Assembly (NCBI GenBank): GCA_964036045.1
Contig: OZ038382.1
Span: 103,140,007 to 103,204,006 of the forward strand
Direction of reading: 5' to 3'
DNA length: 64,000 bases
Source: Eutreptiella sp. 'Long Island Sound 2002'
Taxonomy: Eukaryota; Euglenozoa; Euglenophyceae; Eutreptiales; Eutreptiaceae
In this document: piece after piece, positions 42,949 through 53,039 of the stretch
Position numbering within the stretch: the first letter of the stretch is position 1
Layout of the letters: the number at the start of each line of letters is the position of its first letter
Notes under the pieces: generated by a model
Seen by the model: only the letters and a program-made list of their open reading frames with translations
Databases searched by the model: none
Told to the model about the DNA's origin: nothing
Position numbers and translations under genes: made by a program

Positions 42949-42981
42949 CGCCGCTCTGGTGTCGGAGGCGGGGCCCCTTCA
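42949..42981 (-). promoter_or_regulatory. In-frame TGA junction between ORF1 and ORF2
   Basis: ORF1 ends with TGA at 42979-42981. The ten codons after it and ORF2 are in the same frame with no other stop. The ORF1 stop overlaps an ATG (CCATGAAGG), but that ATG is in another frame. Candidates are stop-codon readthrough, internal or non-ATG initiation, or a private mutation of a single fused ORF. Confidence 0.6.
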
Positions 42982-45900
42982 TGGCTGCACGTGTGGATCG
43001 GGGCCCCCCGCCGGATCCGGATCACTGGATGGAGAGGGGCCACCAGCAGGCTCTGGGGGACCACCTGCATCCGGCGCGGGTGGCTGGCGAGGTGGCCCCT
43101 GACCCCGTGGGCCTCCGCCCGAGGATGTCGTCGCCTGCTGAGACCCGGCAGATGCGGCGGGCTCCCTCTCAGCCTGCCCGCCGGACGAACCTGCCGCCGT
43201 ACTCCCCGTAGAAGTCACTGCCCCACGCCGCGCTGCAGACCCAACCGCCCGAGACCGTGCTGCCGACGGCGACGCCCCGCGCCCCGCCGCAGGGCGGGCA
43301 CCCGTGGGCAGCGTGAGCGCTCTGGACCCCGCCTGGGCCGACGCGAAAGGCCCCGCCTGGCCCCCCGGCATAACGCCAGCCAGCATGGCCAGCGCCTGGT
43401 CCCGTTGTGCCGGATCAGTCACATGGTCCCGCTGGATGTGGTCTAGCAGGTCCTTGGGGTGGAGGTGGGTAGGCCGGCAGTGCGTGCCAGCTTTCCATGT
43501 GCAGTGACCAGCCCCATCCAGCCGAGACCAGGGGCAGACGTTGATCGTCTTTGTCCCACGCTGATCCGTGGCCAAGTCACCGCCGAAGTGCCGCAGCACG
43601 TACCGAATGTTGACATAGGCGCCATACTGAGGCGGGGGGCTCCTCTTGGGCGGCGGCTGGGGCGCCGCTTTCGGGGCCTGCTTCGCCGCCGCAGCCGGGG
43701 GCGCCGCAGGCCGCACTGGTGGCACGCTTGGCGGTTGCGGCAGGTGCAGCATTCCCCCCACGGGAAACTGCTCATCCACCCAGCGGCGCCACGCGTCGGC
43801 GAACTTCTCCCGGTCGCCCTCGATCCTCCACCTGGAAGTGGAGAACGCCCGGAGCCACGGCCCCATGTTCTCCGCCATAACCAGGCGGAGGGCATCTCCT
43901 CCGCTCTGCCGGCGGAAGCGCGTCGCGGCCGCGCCTGCCACGGTCCCTTGGAGGTACAGCGCGTCGCCCCCGTCGCCACTCAGTGCACTAAGGTGCAGGG
44001 CCTCCAGGTCGGCGGGGCGGACCGTGAGCACCGTGCCCTGCCCGCGATCGTACAGGCGCAGCGCCGAGGAGTGGGGCTCCAACGCCGCCACAACCCAGTA
44101 CCACGCCCGCGACGCGCTATGCAGCAGTGCAAGCGAGGCTGCCGGCCTGTTGCTGGACGACTGCGCCGCCGGGGCCCTGGGGAGGGCCGCCGCGTGACCC
44201 TGCAGCGCCCTGCATATGCCAGCTGCATGCTCAGCCTGCCACATGTTGCTCGGGACTACGGGCCAGACGTCCTGCCCCTGGACCACTGGCGGCCGCGTGA
44301 CCTCCACGAAGACCGCCGGCGCTGGCGGGATGTCCTCGGCCGTGCACCTGTGCGCCCTGCGCACCGGCCCCAGCCCACTGAGGCACTCCTGGAACACCCG
44401 GTAGCAGGCCGGGCCCCTGGACCGCTGCCTCCTGAGCCGGCACGCGGTGACTACGACCCACTCCAGTCCCCCCGTTTCCACCCGAACACAGGCCCAATAC
44501 TCCGCCCCCTCCAACACCACCAACCGCCCCATATCCGCCATGCCCACCGTATGGGTGGAGGACACGCTCTCCACCCGCAGCCACCGCTTGGCGCTCTCTT
44601 CCCACGGCTGGGGGGCATGCATCCGCTGCTGCTGCATCGCGTCCTGCACGTGCTGCAGGGACACTGTCGCCAGCATGGACATCCCCCCGTCCGACGCCGC
44701 TGCCATACACAGCAGGGCATGTTGCATGCGCGCCCCGGGCAGCCCCACGTTGTGCGGGACGTTTGCCAGGTCCAAGGGCGCGCGGGGCGCCGGCAGGGCC
44801 TCCAACACCGCCGCAGGCAGCTCCCCCAGGGACGGCAGACGCGCGATGGGCCCCATGTCCCTGTTGAGGACCACCGCCGCCACCCACCGCCTGTCCAGCG
44901 CGGACAGGAGGTTGCCCGGCCTCGGCACCCTGAGGAGGGTACCGACGGCGGACATGAGGGCGCACACGCCACAGTCCTTGGTGTTGCCGGCCGGCTGCTG
45001 CACCTGTGCCGCCCGGGCCTCCGCCAGCAGACGCTCCGCACCCGGCCATCCCGCCCTCTGGCCCCTGGGTGCCATGCGCATCGTCCGGACCGCCATGTCC
45101 CACGTGTGCGGCCATTGGGGCGGGGCCCCCGACACCACAGGCCGGCCCAGCGGGTCCACTGCCAACCGCGTGTCAGGGGCCACGAGGTGGTGGGCCGTCC
45201 AGTGCCGCATGTCCGGCGTCTCCAACCGGTCGAGGTACACCGCCTCTGAGCCCCCCAGCTCGACGTACCTCGCAATGAGGAGGGCAGCCGGGGTTTGGTC
45301 GTGCCGCTGGCCTTCCCACCCCTCCCTCGGGAGCATCATGGCGTGGGGGGCCAGGCACTGCACCACGTCGGCTGCCAGCGCGACCACGTCGTCGCTGAGC
45401 TCCACCCCATGGTCCGCGGCCACCAGGAATTGGTGCCTGGGCTCGGAGTACACTCGCTCCAGGGCGCCCCGCAACTCAGCTGGCGGGGGAGAGGCGTCTC
45501 CGCAGCCCCGCAGCCAGGGGAGTGCGCCCGGGAGGTGCCGCCCCGCCCCTCCTGACCAGACGGCGGCCCTAAGGACCGGCAGGTCCCGCCAGACAGCCAC
45601 TGCGACCTGATCGCGCCAGGGCTGCGGCTTGTTGGCCCCCCACTGGAGGACGGCCACTACAGCATGCGCGGTCAGGGGCTCCGCTGTGAGCTGCAACGCC
45701 GTCCCCCCGTCGGTCTCGATCACCGTGCCCCTTGGGGCAGTGAAGACGTGGCCATCGGCCCCACGGACCGCCACCCATCCCCACAAGACCGCCACGGTCT
45801 CCCAGCTGGGGTGGTTGGTCCTCCTGGGCAGGACCACCACCGGTGGGCACGGGCCGTTGGCGGCCCACACGCGCCATTCCACTCCCACAAGACGCTCGTG

Positions 45901-48900
45901 ACCAGGGGGGCGGTACACCTGGGGCCACGCGTCTGGGAGCTGGCGATGGACAGCGGTCCACACGTCAGCCCCGCCAGCCCGCGTGAACTGAAGTCCCCCC
46001 AGGATGTCCCCGTCCACAAGGCTGGGGAGGCGGGCGGTGCGAACTTCCAGCCCCTGACTCAGGCGAAGCCCTGGCCCCTCTCGGTCTCCCAGCAGCGAGA
46101 CCTCCGGGTCCGTGGTCGCAAGACGAGCCGCCACCGTGGGGAGATGCAGGGAGACAGTCCACGGCTGGACTGAGACGGGCTCGCGAGGGAGGTCAGGGCA
46201 GGCCGCCACAGCACTGCCATCCCTCGCCCAGCTGAGCGCCCTGTCCCACCACTGCGCCCACGCACCCGGCGCTGCCGGCAACGACCAGGACAGGTACGTC
46301 ACGACCGCCTTAGCCTGCCACTCGCGAGGGTCCATGCCGGCAGGATGTGTGTGCCACGTGCACACCCATCCCAGGTTGGCCTCCTGGACGGTGACCATGT
46401 CCCTCCACGGGACCACCGGGAACGGAGTGAGCAGGGCCGCCATGCCACACGGCAACGCCACCGCCCACTCGGTCAGGCCCCCACTCTCCACCGCATACAC
46501 CACCGCCGGGAGTCCTCCCCCTTGCGCCTTTACCACCGCATCCTGCAGCAACGTCCCGTGGCCCCTGCCGTGGTCCCGGCTGCGGTCCAGGCTGAGAGCC
46601 CCCACACGGGCCATGGCCTGGAGGATCAGGAGCAACTCCTGGGGTACTCCCCGCGGCACCGGCGGCTGGGGGTGGGCGTACCGGCAGGCATCTGCCCGCA
46701 TGCACCATCCCTTGGCCCAGTGCCTGCAGGTTTCCTCCCCCCCCGTCTTCGGCCCAGCCTTATCCGCCACCCCCGGCTCCCTGGGGCTCACCTCACGCGC
46801 TTCCCTCGCCCCCACGATCACCAGCTCCTCGTCCCGTTCCCCGGCACCCTGCGCCTCCTCACCCTTGAACTCCGGCTCCTCGTCCTGTTCCATGGCGACC
46901 CGCGCATCCTCACCCCCCCTGCGCTGGTCCTCCTCCTCCAGTTCCTCCGTCGTCGGCGGCGGGCCCGCAGCATCCGAGATCCTCGCCAGGGCCGCCGCCA
47001 CAATGGCCTGCACGTCCACCTCCTCCCTGGCCACCTCCGGCTGATCCTGCTGCTGCTCCTCCCCCGTGGGTTGCTCTTGCCCCACCTCGTCACCGCCACG
47101 GCCCGCTTCCCCGTCTCCTCCCACCGGGATCGCGCGTTCGGACCCCTGGGGGGCGGCGCTCCCGTCGAGGCGCGTGCCCACCACCACCAGCAGCTTGAGG
47201 TCACCGCCGCGGCTCTCAAGGCGGTAGCTGCTGGAGGTGGGGACGAGGACCGCCCCATCCCCGGTCAGCAGCAGGCGGTCCGCGCCGAACACGACCTCTG
47301 CACCCTCGGGGTGCAACGCCACCAGGAGCGCATGGGACCCCAGCGCCTGGGGTGTGAGGGGCCGCCCAGCCTGCTCGCGACGCCAAGCGTCAGCCCCACC
47401 CCGCCACAAGGCCACGTACAGGCCTTCGTCCCGCCGCACGTCCTCCAGCCCTGCCTCGCCCATCAGGCGCACCACGGACAGGCGCACCGACAGGGGGAGG
47501 CTTTCCTGGGGCTCGGCCGCCCGGACATCACCGGGGTGATGACCCAGGACCGCCGCATCCCCCAGTTGGACACAGCGGACCTGGCCGTCGCCCTGGGACG
47601 CCGCCGCCAGGGCCATCTCCCGGGCGACCTGCCCTGGGCGCTGGAGCTCATAGCGCTCCAGGGCGCTTGCCAGCATCTCTGCCCCCCGCTGCCCCGTGCC
47701 CGTGAGGCGGTGCCTGTGGGCGCCCTCGGCCGCATGGTACCTGCAGTGCCGCCGCTCACAGCTCCCCAGGGGAGGGGGCGGCACCGCAGTGGGCATGGGC
47801 CGCAGCGGCTCGTTGGCCGGGTCCTCGTCCATGCCGGCGTAGACGTCGGGCCCGGCGTCGTCCTCAAACATGAGGGCCAGCGCCGACTCACCGGGCCCGT
47901 ATGCCTCCTCGTCCTCCACTTCCTCCGCTTCCTGCCCCCCCTCCGCCCCGTCCCCGGCTGCGACCACCGCCGGCGGCGTGTCCGGCCGCGGCGGGAAGGG
48001 CGCCAGAGGCCGCTCGTCAGCGCCTCCGCCCCTTGCCGCCTCCGCCGCGTCCAGCCGTGCCCGCAAGCTGTCGGGCAGCCGGGCCCAGCTGGTGCCCGCA
48101 TGGAGGTCCATGCTGTACGCCAGCCCCGCCGGACACGGCACACCGGGTGCCACCTGGCGCCACTCCCGCCACTCCCACATCCACTCCTCCACTCCTTCCC
48201 CCTTGGCACGTCCCCCACTGGGCTCCACAACCCCGCCGCCCTCCTCTGGCGCTTGCGCCTTCGGCACACCCCGCCCCGCGTCCTGTCCCCCCGAAGAAAC
48301 CGCCTCCGTCGACGTCTCCTTGGCCCCGTCCGTCCTCGGGGCGACAGCCGCGAGCGCCTGCGCTATTAGCTCGCCGGCGTCAGCCCCTTCCGGCGCGGCC
48401 CCCCCACTCCCCACGGCCGTCCGCCGGTACTCCTCCAGGGCCTGCGCGAGCAGCTCGCTGACGCCTCGCGGGCCAGCCACTGCCGCCTCCTGCGCCGCAT
48501 CCTCCCCCGCTTGTACCCCCGTCGTAGTCCTCCCCGCGGGGGCCGCGCCCTGCATCCCACCCGGCACCACTGGCTCTGGGCCCGTCGGCACCACGGGCGG
48601 GGCCTCGCGCGGCACGGCTGGGTCCGGCATCTGGACCGTCCGCGGTGGCGACCCCGCCGCGGGAACCTCCGGTTGAGGCTCTGCCAGGGGCGGCGCAGGT
48701 GCCCCCATACTCTTCGCCTCGCCCGGGGGCACACCATGTGCCTCCCCTTGCGACACCCCCCGCTGCTGGGCGCCCCGCCCCGGTCCTGGAGCCGGCACCG
48801 GTACCGGCACCGACACGGCGTGCTGAGGCATCGGCCGTGAGTGCCGCTGGGGCGGGGGGCGAGGGCATTCCACATGCAGGTGCGGACTGTGATGGTGATG

Positions 48901-50100
48901 GTGACGGTGAGGGTGGACGGGGTGCCGTGGCACAGCCTCTTGCGACACCCCCTGTTGTTGGGCGCTCCGCCCCGGCCCAGGCACCGGTACCGGCTCTAGC
49001 ACCGGCATTGTGTGCTGAGGCCGCCGTGGGTGCTGCTGGGGTAGGGGATGTGGGTACTCCACATGCTGGTGTGGACGATGTTGGTGATGGTGATGGTGAA
49101 GGTGGACCGGGTGCTGTGGCCCAGCTCCTTGCGACACCCCCTGCTGCTGGGTGTCCCACCCTGGCCCAGGCACCGGAACCGATTCCGGCACCGGCATCGT
49201 GTGCTGAGGCGTCAGTGATTGCTGCTGGGGCAGGGAATGTGGGTACTCCACTTGCTGGTGCGGATGGTGATGGTGACGGTGATGGTGAAAGTGGACGAGG
49301 TGCTGTGGCACAGCCCCTTGCGACACCCCCTGCTGCTGGGCACTCTGCCCCGGCCCAGGCACCGGCACCGGTTCCGGCACCGGCACCGTGTGCTGAGGCG
49401 GCCTTGGGTGCTGCTGGGGCAGGGGATGCGGGTACTCCACATGCCGGTGCGGATGGTGATGATGATGGTGATGGTGTAGGTGGACAGGGTGCTGTGGCAC
49501 AGCCGCCAGTTGGTGGTGAAGGTGAAGATGGACTGGGGGCTGTGGCACAGCTGTCGGGTGTACGTGTTGGTGTGGGAGGTGATGCTGCATCATGGGGAAC
49601 CCGACGGGGTGATGAAGTAGGTGATGGAGATGAAGTTGGTGGTGGTGGTGAGTCCCAAAGGGCGGGATGGGCATGGGCCCGAGGCCAGGGGGCGGCGGCA
49701 TCGGAAACGCACCCGGCGCCGCATACCCCGGCTGCCCCGCCAACCCCACCGGGGGCCGTCCGCGCTGCGCGTCCTCGAGCTGCCCGAGATCTTGTAGACA
49801 TCGGAGTAGTCGGTTGAGCAGGTGCACCCCGAACGGCACCGTGCCCGCTGCGAACCGCGCCTGAACGTCGGGCGCGTTGTACGGGTGGGGATCGCGGGCC
49901 AACATCTGCCGCAAGCAGACGTCGACGAAGTGGTCCCACCCGTTGTCCCTGGCCGGACGGTCCGCGTCCACGCGCGCCTGGAACGCCGCGTACGTGTGCG
50001 GCCCGTGTCTGACGAGATCAGACACTGTGTCTACCAGGCGCCGGGCACGTCGCCGGAAGGCTGGCAACTCCGCGGGATTGGTGGGGACAGATAGCGACAT
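42979..50100 (-). CDS. Element A ORF1: multidomain protein with CCCH finger and Ulp1/C48-like protease
   Basis: 2373 codons from ATG 50098-50100 (A at -3). Order: a basic helical N-terminus (AFRRRARRLVDTVSDLV); a His/Pro/Gln-rich part with four repeats of about 62 residues (about 200-450); an acidic part; a beta-rich, cupin-like stretch near 925-960 (HPEGAEVVFGADRLLLTGDG); a CCCH finger near 1124 (CRHWAKGWC, DACRYAH); a His-x-His-Pro motif near 1246 (LGWVCTWHTHPAGMD); a Ulp1-like protease at about 1560-1720 with MRHWTAHHLVAPDTRLAVDP (His, Asp) and QQPAGNTKDCGVCALM (Gln, Cys near 1704); a Pro/Ala linker; and a Cys/His cluster near 2190-2225 (VCPWSRLDG, HLHPKDLLDHIQRDH). It probably binds element RNA and processes or deconjugates proteins. 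The finger is clear, the protease likely, the cupin and JAMM ideas weak. Confidence 0.88.
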   Translation of the reverse strand: MSLSVPTNPAELPAFRRRARRLVDTVSDLVRHGPHTYAAFQARVDADRPARDNGWDHFVDVCLRQMLARDPHPYNAPDVQARFAAGTVPFGVHLLNRLLRCLQDLGQLEDAQRGRPPVGLAGQPGYAAPGAFPMPPPPGLGPMPIPPFGTHHHHQLHLHHLLHHPVGFPMMQHHLPHQHVHPTAVPQPPVHLHLHHQLAAVPQHPVHLHHHHHHHHPHRHVEYPHPLPQQHPRPPQHTVPVPEPVPVPGPGQSAQQQGVSQGAVPQHLVHFHHHRHHHHPHQQVEYPHSLPQQQSLTPQHTMPVPESVPVPGPGWDTQQQGVSQGAGPQHPVHLHHHHHQHRPHQHVEYPHPLPQQHPRRPQHTMPVLEPVPVPGPGRSAQQQGVSQEAVPRHPVHPHRHHHHHSPHLHVECPRPPPQRHSRPMPQHAVSVPVPVPAPGPGRGAQQRGVSQGEAHGVPPGEAKSMGAPAPPLAEPQPEVPAAGSPPRTVQMPDPAVPREAPPVVPTGPEPVVPGGMQGAAPAGRTTTGVQAGEDAAQEAAVAGPRGVSELLAQALEEYRRTAVGSGGAAPEGADAGELIAQALAAVAPRTDGAKETSTEAVSSGGQDAGRGVPKAQAPEEGGGVVEPSGGRAKGEGVEEWMWEWREWRQVAPGVPCPAGLAYSMDLHAGTSWARLPDSLRARLDAAEAARGGGADERPLAPFPPRPDTPPAVVAAGDGAEGGQEAEEVEDEEAYGPGESALALMFEDDAGPDVYAGMDEDPANEPLRPMPTAVPPPPLGSCERRHCRYHAAEGAHRHRLTGTGQRGAEMLASALERYELQRPGQVAREMALAAASQGDGQVRCVQLGDAAVLGHHPGDVRAAEPQESLPLSVRLSVVRLMGEAGLEDVRRDEGLYVALWRGGADAWRREQAGRPLTPQALGSHALLVALHPEGAEVVFGADRLLLTGDGAVLVPTSSSYRLESRGGDLKLLVVVGTRLDGSAAPQGSERAIPVGGDGEAGRGGDEVGQEQPTGEEQQQDQPEVAREEVDVQAIVAAALARISDAAGPPPTTEELEEEDQRRGGEDARVAMEQDEEPEFKGEEAQGAGERDEELVIVGAREAREVSPREPGVADKAGPKTGGEETCRHWAKGWCMRADACRYAHPQPPVPRGVPQELLLILQAMARVGALSLDRSRDHGRGHGTLLQDAVVKAQGGGLPAVVYAVESGGLTEWAVALPCGMAALLTPFPVVPWRDMVTVQEANLGWVCTWHTHPAGMDPREWQAKAVVTYLSWSLPAAPGAWAQWWDRALSWARDGSAVAACPDLPREPVSVQPWTVSLHLPTVAARLATTDPEVSLLGDREGPGLRLSQGLEVRTARLPSLVDGDILGGLQFTRAGGADVWTAVHRQLPDAWPQVYRPPGHERLVGVEWRVWAANGPCPPVVVLPRRTNHPSWETVAVLWGWVAVRGADGHVFTAPRGTVIETDGGTALQLTAEPLTAHAVVAVLQWGANKPQPWRDQVAVAVWRDLPVLRAAVWSGGAGRHLPGALPWLRGCGDASPPPAELRGALERVYSEPRHQFLVAADHGVELSDDVVALAADVVQCLAPHAMMLPREGWEGQRHDQTPAALLIARYVELGGSEAVYLDRLETPDMRHWTAHHLVAPDTRLAVDPLGRPVVSGAPPQWPHTWDMAVRTMRMAPRGQRAGWPGAERLLAEARAAQVQQPAGNTKDCGVCALMSAVGTLLRVPRPGNLLSALDRRWVAAVVLNRDMGPIARLPSLGELPAAVLEALPAPRAPLDLANVPHNVGLPGARMQHALLCMAAASDGGMSMLATVSLQHVQDAMQQQRMHAPQPWEESAKRWLRVESVSSTHTVGMADMGRLVVLEGAEYWACVRVETGGLEWVVVTACRLRRQRSRGPACYRVFQECLSGLGPVRRAHRCTAEDIPPAPAVFVEVTRPPVVQGQDVWPVVPSNMWQAEHAAGICRALQGHAAALPRAPAAQSSSNRPAASLALLHSASRAWYWVVAALEPHSSALRLYDRGQGTVLTVRPADLEALHLSALSGDGGDALYLQGTVAGAAATRFRRQSGGDALRLVMAENMGPWLRAFSTSRWRIEGDREKFADAWRRWVDEQFPVGGMLHLPQPPSVPPVRPAAPPAAAAKQAPKAAPQPPPKRSPPPQYGAYVNIRYVLRHFGGDLATDQRGTKTINVCPWSRLDGAGHCTWKAGTHCRPTHLHPKDLLDHIQRDHVTDPAQRDQALAMLAGVMPGGQAGPFASAQAGSRALTLPTGARPAAGRGASPSAARSRAVGSAARRGAVTSTGSTAAGSSGGQAEREPAASAGSQQATTSSGGGPRGQGPPRQPPAPDAGGPPEPAGGPSPSSDPDPAGGPDPHVQP
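48747..49503. repeat. Four tandem units of about 186-189 bp in ORF1
   Basis: Units start near 49503, 49318, 49129 and 48941 on the minus strand. Each encodes VPQHPVHLHHHHH, then EYPHPLPQQ, PVPEPVPVPGPG and QQQGVSQG. The second element A copy has essentially one unit (about 59485-59670), so the array expanded or contracted in frame. Confidence 0.85.
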
Positions 50101-50409
50101 TTAGCTAACGAAGGCTGTGTGAGCTAAGGACACGGGAGAACGGGTGGACTCCATGGCCCGTCCCGCTTGCCATTGGCGTATGGTTGCACGACACTTCGCA
50201 CGACACAGCTGCGCACCCCTCTTGCTCGCCCCTTCTCCCCTCCGTGTTCCTGTGCCCCCGACTGTGCTCGCTTGGTGCGCCCCTTGGCCCTTGGGTTGGG
50301 GGGGGGGGGGGGCGCCCGACGCTGGCTCTGGTCCCTCCCCCCGGGAGTTTCCCCACGGGGGGGCCGATGCATGCACTCCCCGTCAGGGTGTAACTCTGTT
50401 GTACGGGCC

Positions 50410-50440
50410 GTCCATTTGTACCCGCTCAGTACAAATGGAC
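50410..50440. other. Perfect 12-bp hairpin upstream of ORF1
   Basis: GTCCATTTGTAC (50410-50421), a 7-base loop and GTACAAATGGAC (50429-50440), about 310 bases before the ORF1 ATG. The stem is kept in the second copy while the loop differs. Confidence 0.75.
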
Positions 50441-53039
50441 CTGCGTCGTAACCAGGTACGTCGGCCCTTCCCCACACCGGGGTCGGGTACACTGTGGGTC
50501 TCTGGGGAGTCCTTGCGGGTTAGGCACGTCTCTTGCTTACCCCGATGGACGGTGTGCCCTACCCGCAGCCCCTCACAGGACACGAACCGCAGTACGTGCC
50601 GTGGGGAGTGCTCCTGGTCAGGCCCATTGGCCACCCCCCCAGGCCGGTGCCACCTCGGGCCGCTGGCCATCGGTCCCGGGCGTAACCCACCTTATTGCTC
50701 GCGCTCAGATGGGGCCGATACGGACACCGGGGGGGCCCCCAAACCCCAGAGGTCGGGTACCTCACCAGCGTCGTTCGCGGGCCCTTGTCACCCCGCCCCC
50801 CCCCGTTGGCCCCTGCTCCCCTGCATTCATCCCCAGGGGCCCTGGCCCCTTGCTGTGCCCCCTGGCTCCCGCCCTGTCCCGTCTGCCCCTGCTGCCTGTC
50901 CCTGCTCCGGCTTGTTGGTGTCCTCGGTTGCTCGCTTTGTGTTTTTTTTTTTTTTTTCGCCGCCCTCGCCCTTTCTGCGGGTGGGCGTCGGATTTGGAGG
51001 CGGGGGGGGGGGTGGGGTTCTCGCTGTCCTCCCTTTTGCGCCAGCCGGGGGGGGTCCGCCGCTCGCTTCCGTCATCCCTCTTGTCCCCTCGCCAACTCCC
51101 CGTTGCCCTCGCCTCTGTCCTTGGTGGGTGCGGGTGGTGGGGGCGTGGGGGGGGGGTGCGCCCTCGTTGCCCTTCCTCCGGCGTAAGCACGTCGCAGGCA
51201 CGGCACTGGCACGCGGCACGGCACTTGTCCTCCTGCTGGGGTGTGAGGCACGCCGCGTGGCCCCTGCCTTTGCCCTGTCCACGCTGCGTGCTCTCCCCCG
51301 GTGCCCCCCCCGCTGGTGAGGGGGGGCCGCTGCCCGCCCTTCCCTTCACGCAACTCCCACCCTTGGGGGGGCGGAGGCTTGTGGGGGGGGGGGGGGGCTT
51401 GTCGTTTTCCTGCCGTTGCCCTCGCGTCGTTGGCACGTGGCGTGGTTTTCGTCCCTCTGCTGGGGGGGGGGGGGGGTTAGCCTCGCGGCTCCCTCCGTCG
51501 CCCCTTCTATCCTATGCCCGCACCCCCGGTGGTCCCCCCGCCGGGGCTTGCACGGAGCGCGCCCTCTACGGGCACGGTCGTGTGGCTCGTCTCGCACTCT
51601 CTTTCCTCTGCCTCCCCACCCTGCCGCGTCGTCCTCGGGGGGGGGGGGGGGGGCGCTTTTCGCCCCCTCCCTTCCCGCACTCGCCCTCGGGGGGGTGGTG
51701 GTGGTGGGGGGGGGTGGGGCGCCCTTTTCGCCTCCCATCCGTTGCACGCACGTCGCAGGCATGTCGTAGGCACAGCACAACCACGGGTCGAGGCACTTGG
51801 CTGCCGCGGGGGGGGGGGGGGAGGTTTCCCTTTGGGCCTTCCCGCCCTGCTCCAAGGTAATGGCCCCGCACTCCAGGATCACCAGCTGCTGTTGCCCCCT
51901 CGGCGGTAGTCGCCGCGTCTCCGCAAGGTACTCAGTGTCCCGTGCCTGCTCCCTCCTGTGCCCATACTTACTGGAGGAAGTACGTACCCGGGTGGATTCG
52001 GAAGATGATGAAGTGCGGGCAGCGGGGAGGACTTACCGTACGCCTCGAAGGCTTCTTGCGCCATCCGCCGCCCTGGACGAGGGGTGGGCCCCTGTTTCGG
52101 CACCCAACAGCCCGGGGGGGGCCGACCTCCCATCCTCTCCCTGGTGCCTGTGTATCCACTTCCGAGCGTCCTGATACCGGTGCCGTGGTATCAGTCCGCT
52201 GGAAGTGGCGGCTACAAAGCGGCCGGGCGCTCTCGTCCCCCGGGCCTCTGCCACCCCCGAGCGCGATGGAGGCCCCTGAGGTCCTATGGCAGAGACGCGG
52301 GGAGGCGGATGGGGGATTCATTTGTGGCATCCCCTGGCCACCTAGTTAATCAGTACAGTTCAATTTACGCCGCAGGGGGCCCACCGGTTGGCGCCGCTGG
52401 TGCCCGTCCCCTCTGCGTCTCACGCTCCGCAACAGGCGCAGGGGGTCCAGTGGATGGCGCCACTGGTGCGCGTCCCCTCTGCGCCACTGGTGGGGTCACT
52501 GCACGGGAGGCCCTACGGATGGCGCCGTAGGTGCCCGTCCTCCCGTGTCGCTTCCTGCTTCCTGTCCTAGGCGTGACGGACAAGACATGACGCATGGATA
52601 AGGTCAGAGTAGGTTGCAGGACGCGCACGGCGCACGGCACGACGTTTGGCAACTATCCCCTACCCTGCCCCCGCTGCGCCCTCCCTCGCCCCCTGTGCTC
52701 GCCTAACGCTGCGCTTGCCCCTGTCCCCCTCGTCGCCCCTCCCTCTGCCCTGGCCAGCCCTTTGTGCCCCTGTCTCCTTGTCCTCGTCTTCGCTGTACCC
52801 TCCCCGCCACACACCTCTCCCTTTCCCCCTCCCCCTTGCCTCCCCCTGGCGCCCCGGCCCCCAGGCTTGAGGCTCGCTGGTCGCGCCGCACTCCCCTGCG
52901 GCCTTCTTCACTCTCCGCCCGCCTTGCCTCCCCCTCCCTCTCCTGCCCTGTGTCCCCTCTACCTCTCGCTGGCCACCGTGTAGGCAAGTCGCACGCACGC
53001 ACCTGGCCCTCGTGGTATGTCTCTACGCTGCGCTCCGCC

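Noticed and set aside
43459-45249. 596-codon plus-strand frame opposite ORF1, and similar frames at 46345-48369 and 48645-49817
   Set aside because: Shadows of ORF1 on the other strand in GC-rich DNA, with no motifs.
50144-51860. Several 300-420 codon plus-strand frames over the element A 5' region
   Set aside because: Pro/Arg/Ser-rich low-complexity frames in GC-rich DNA; they are not conserved as proteins in the inverted copy.
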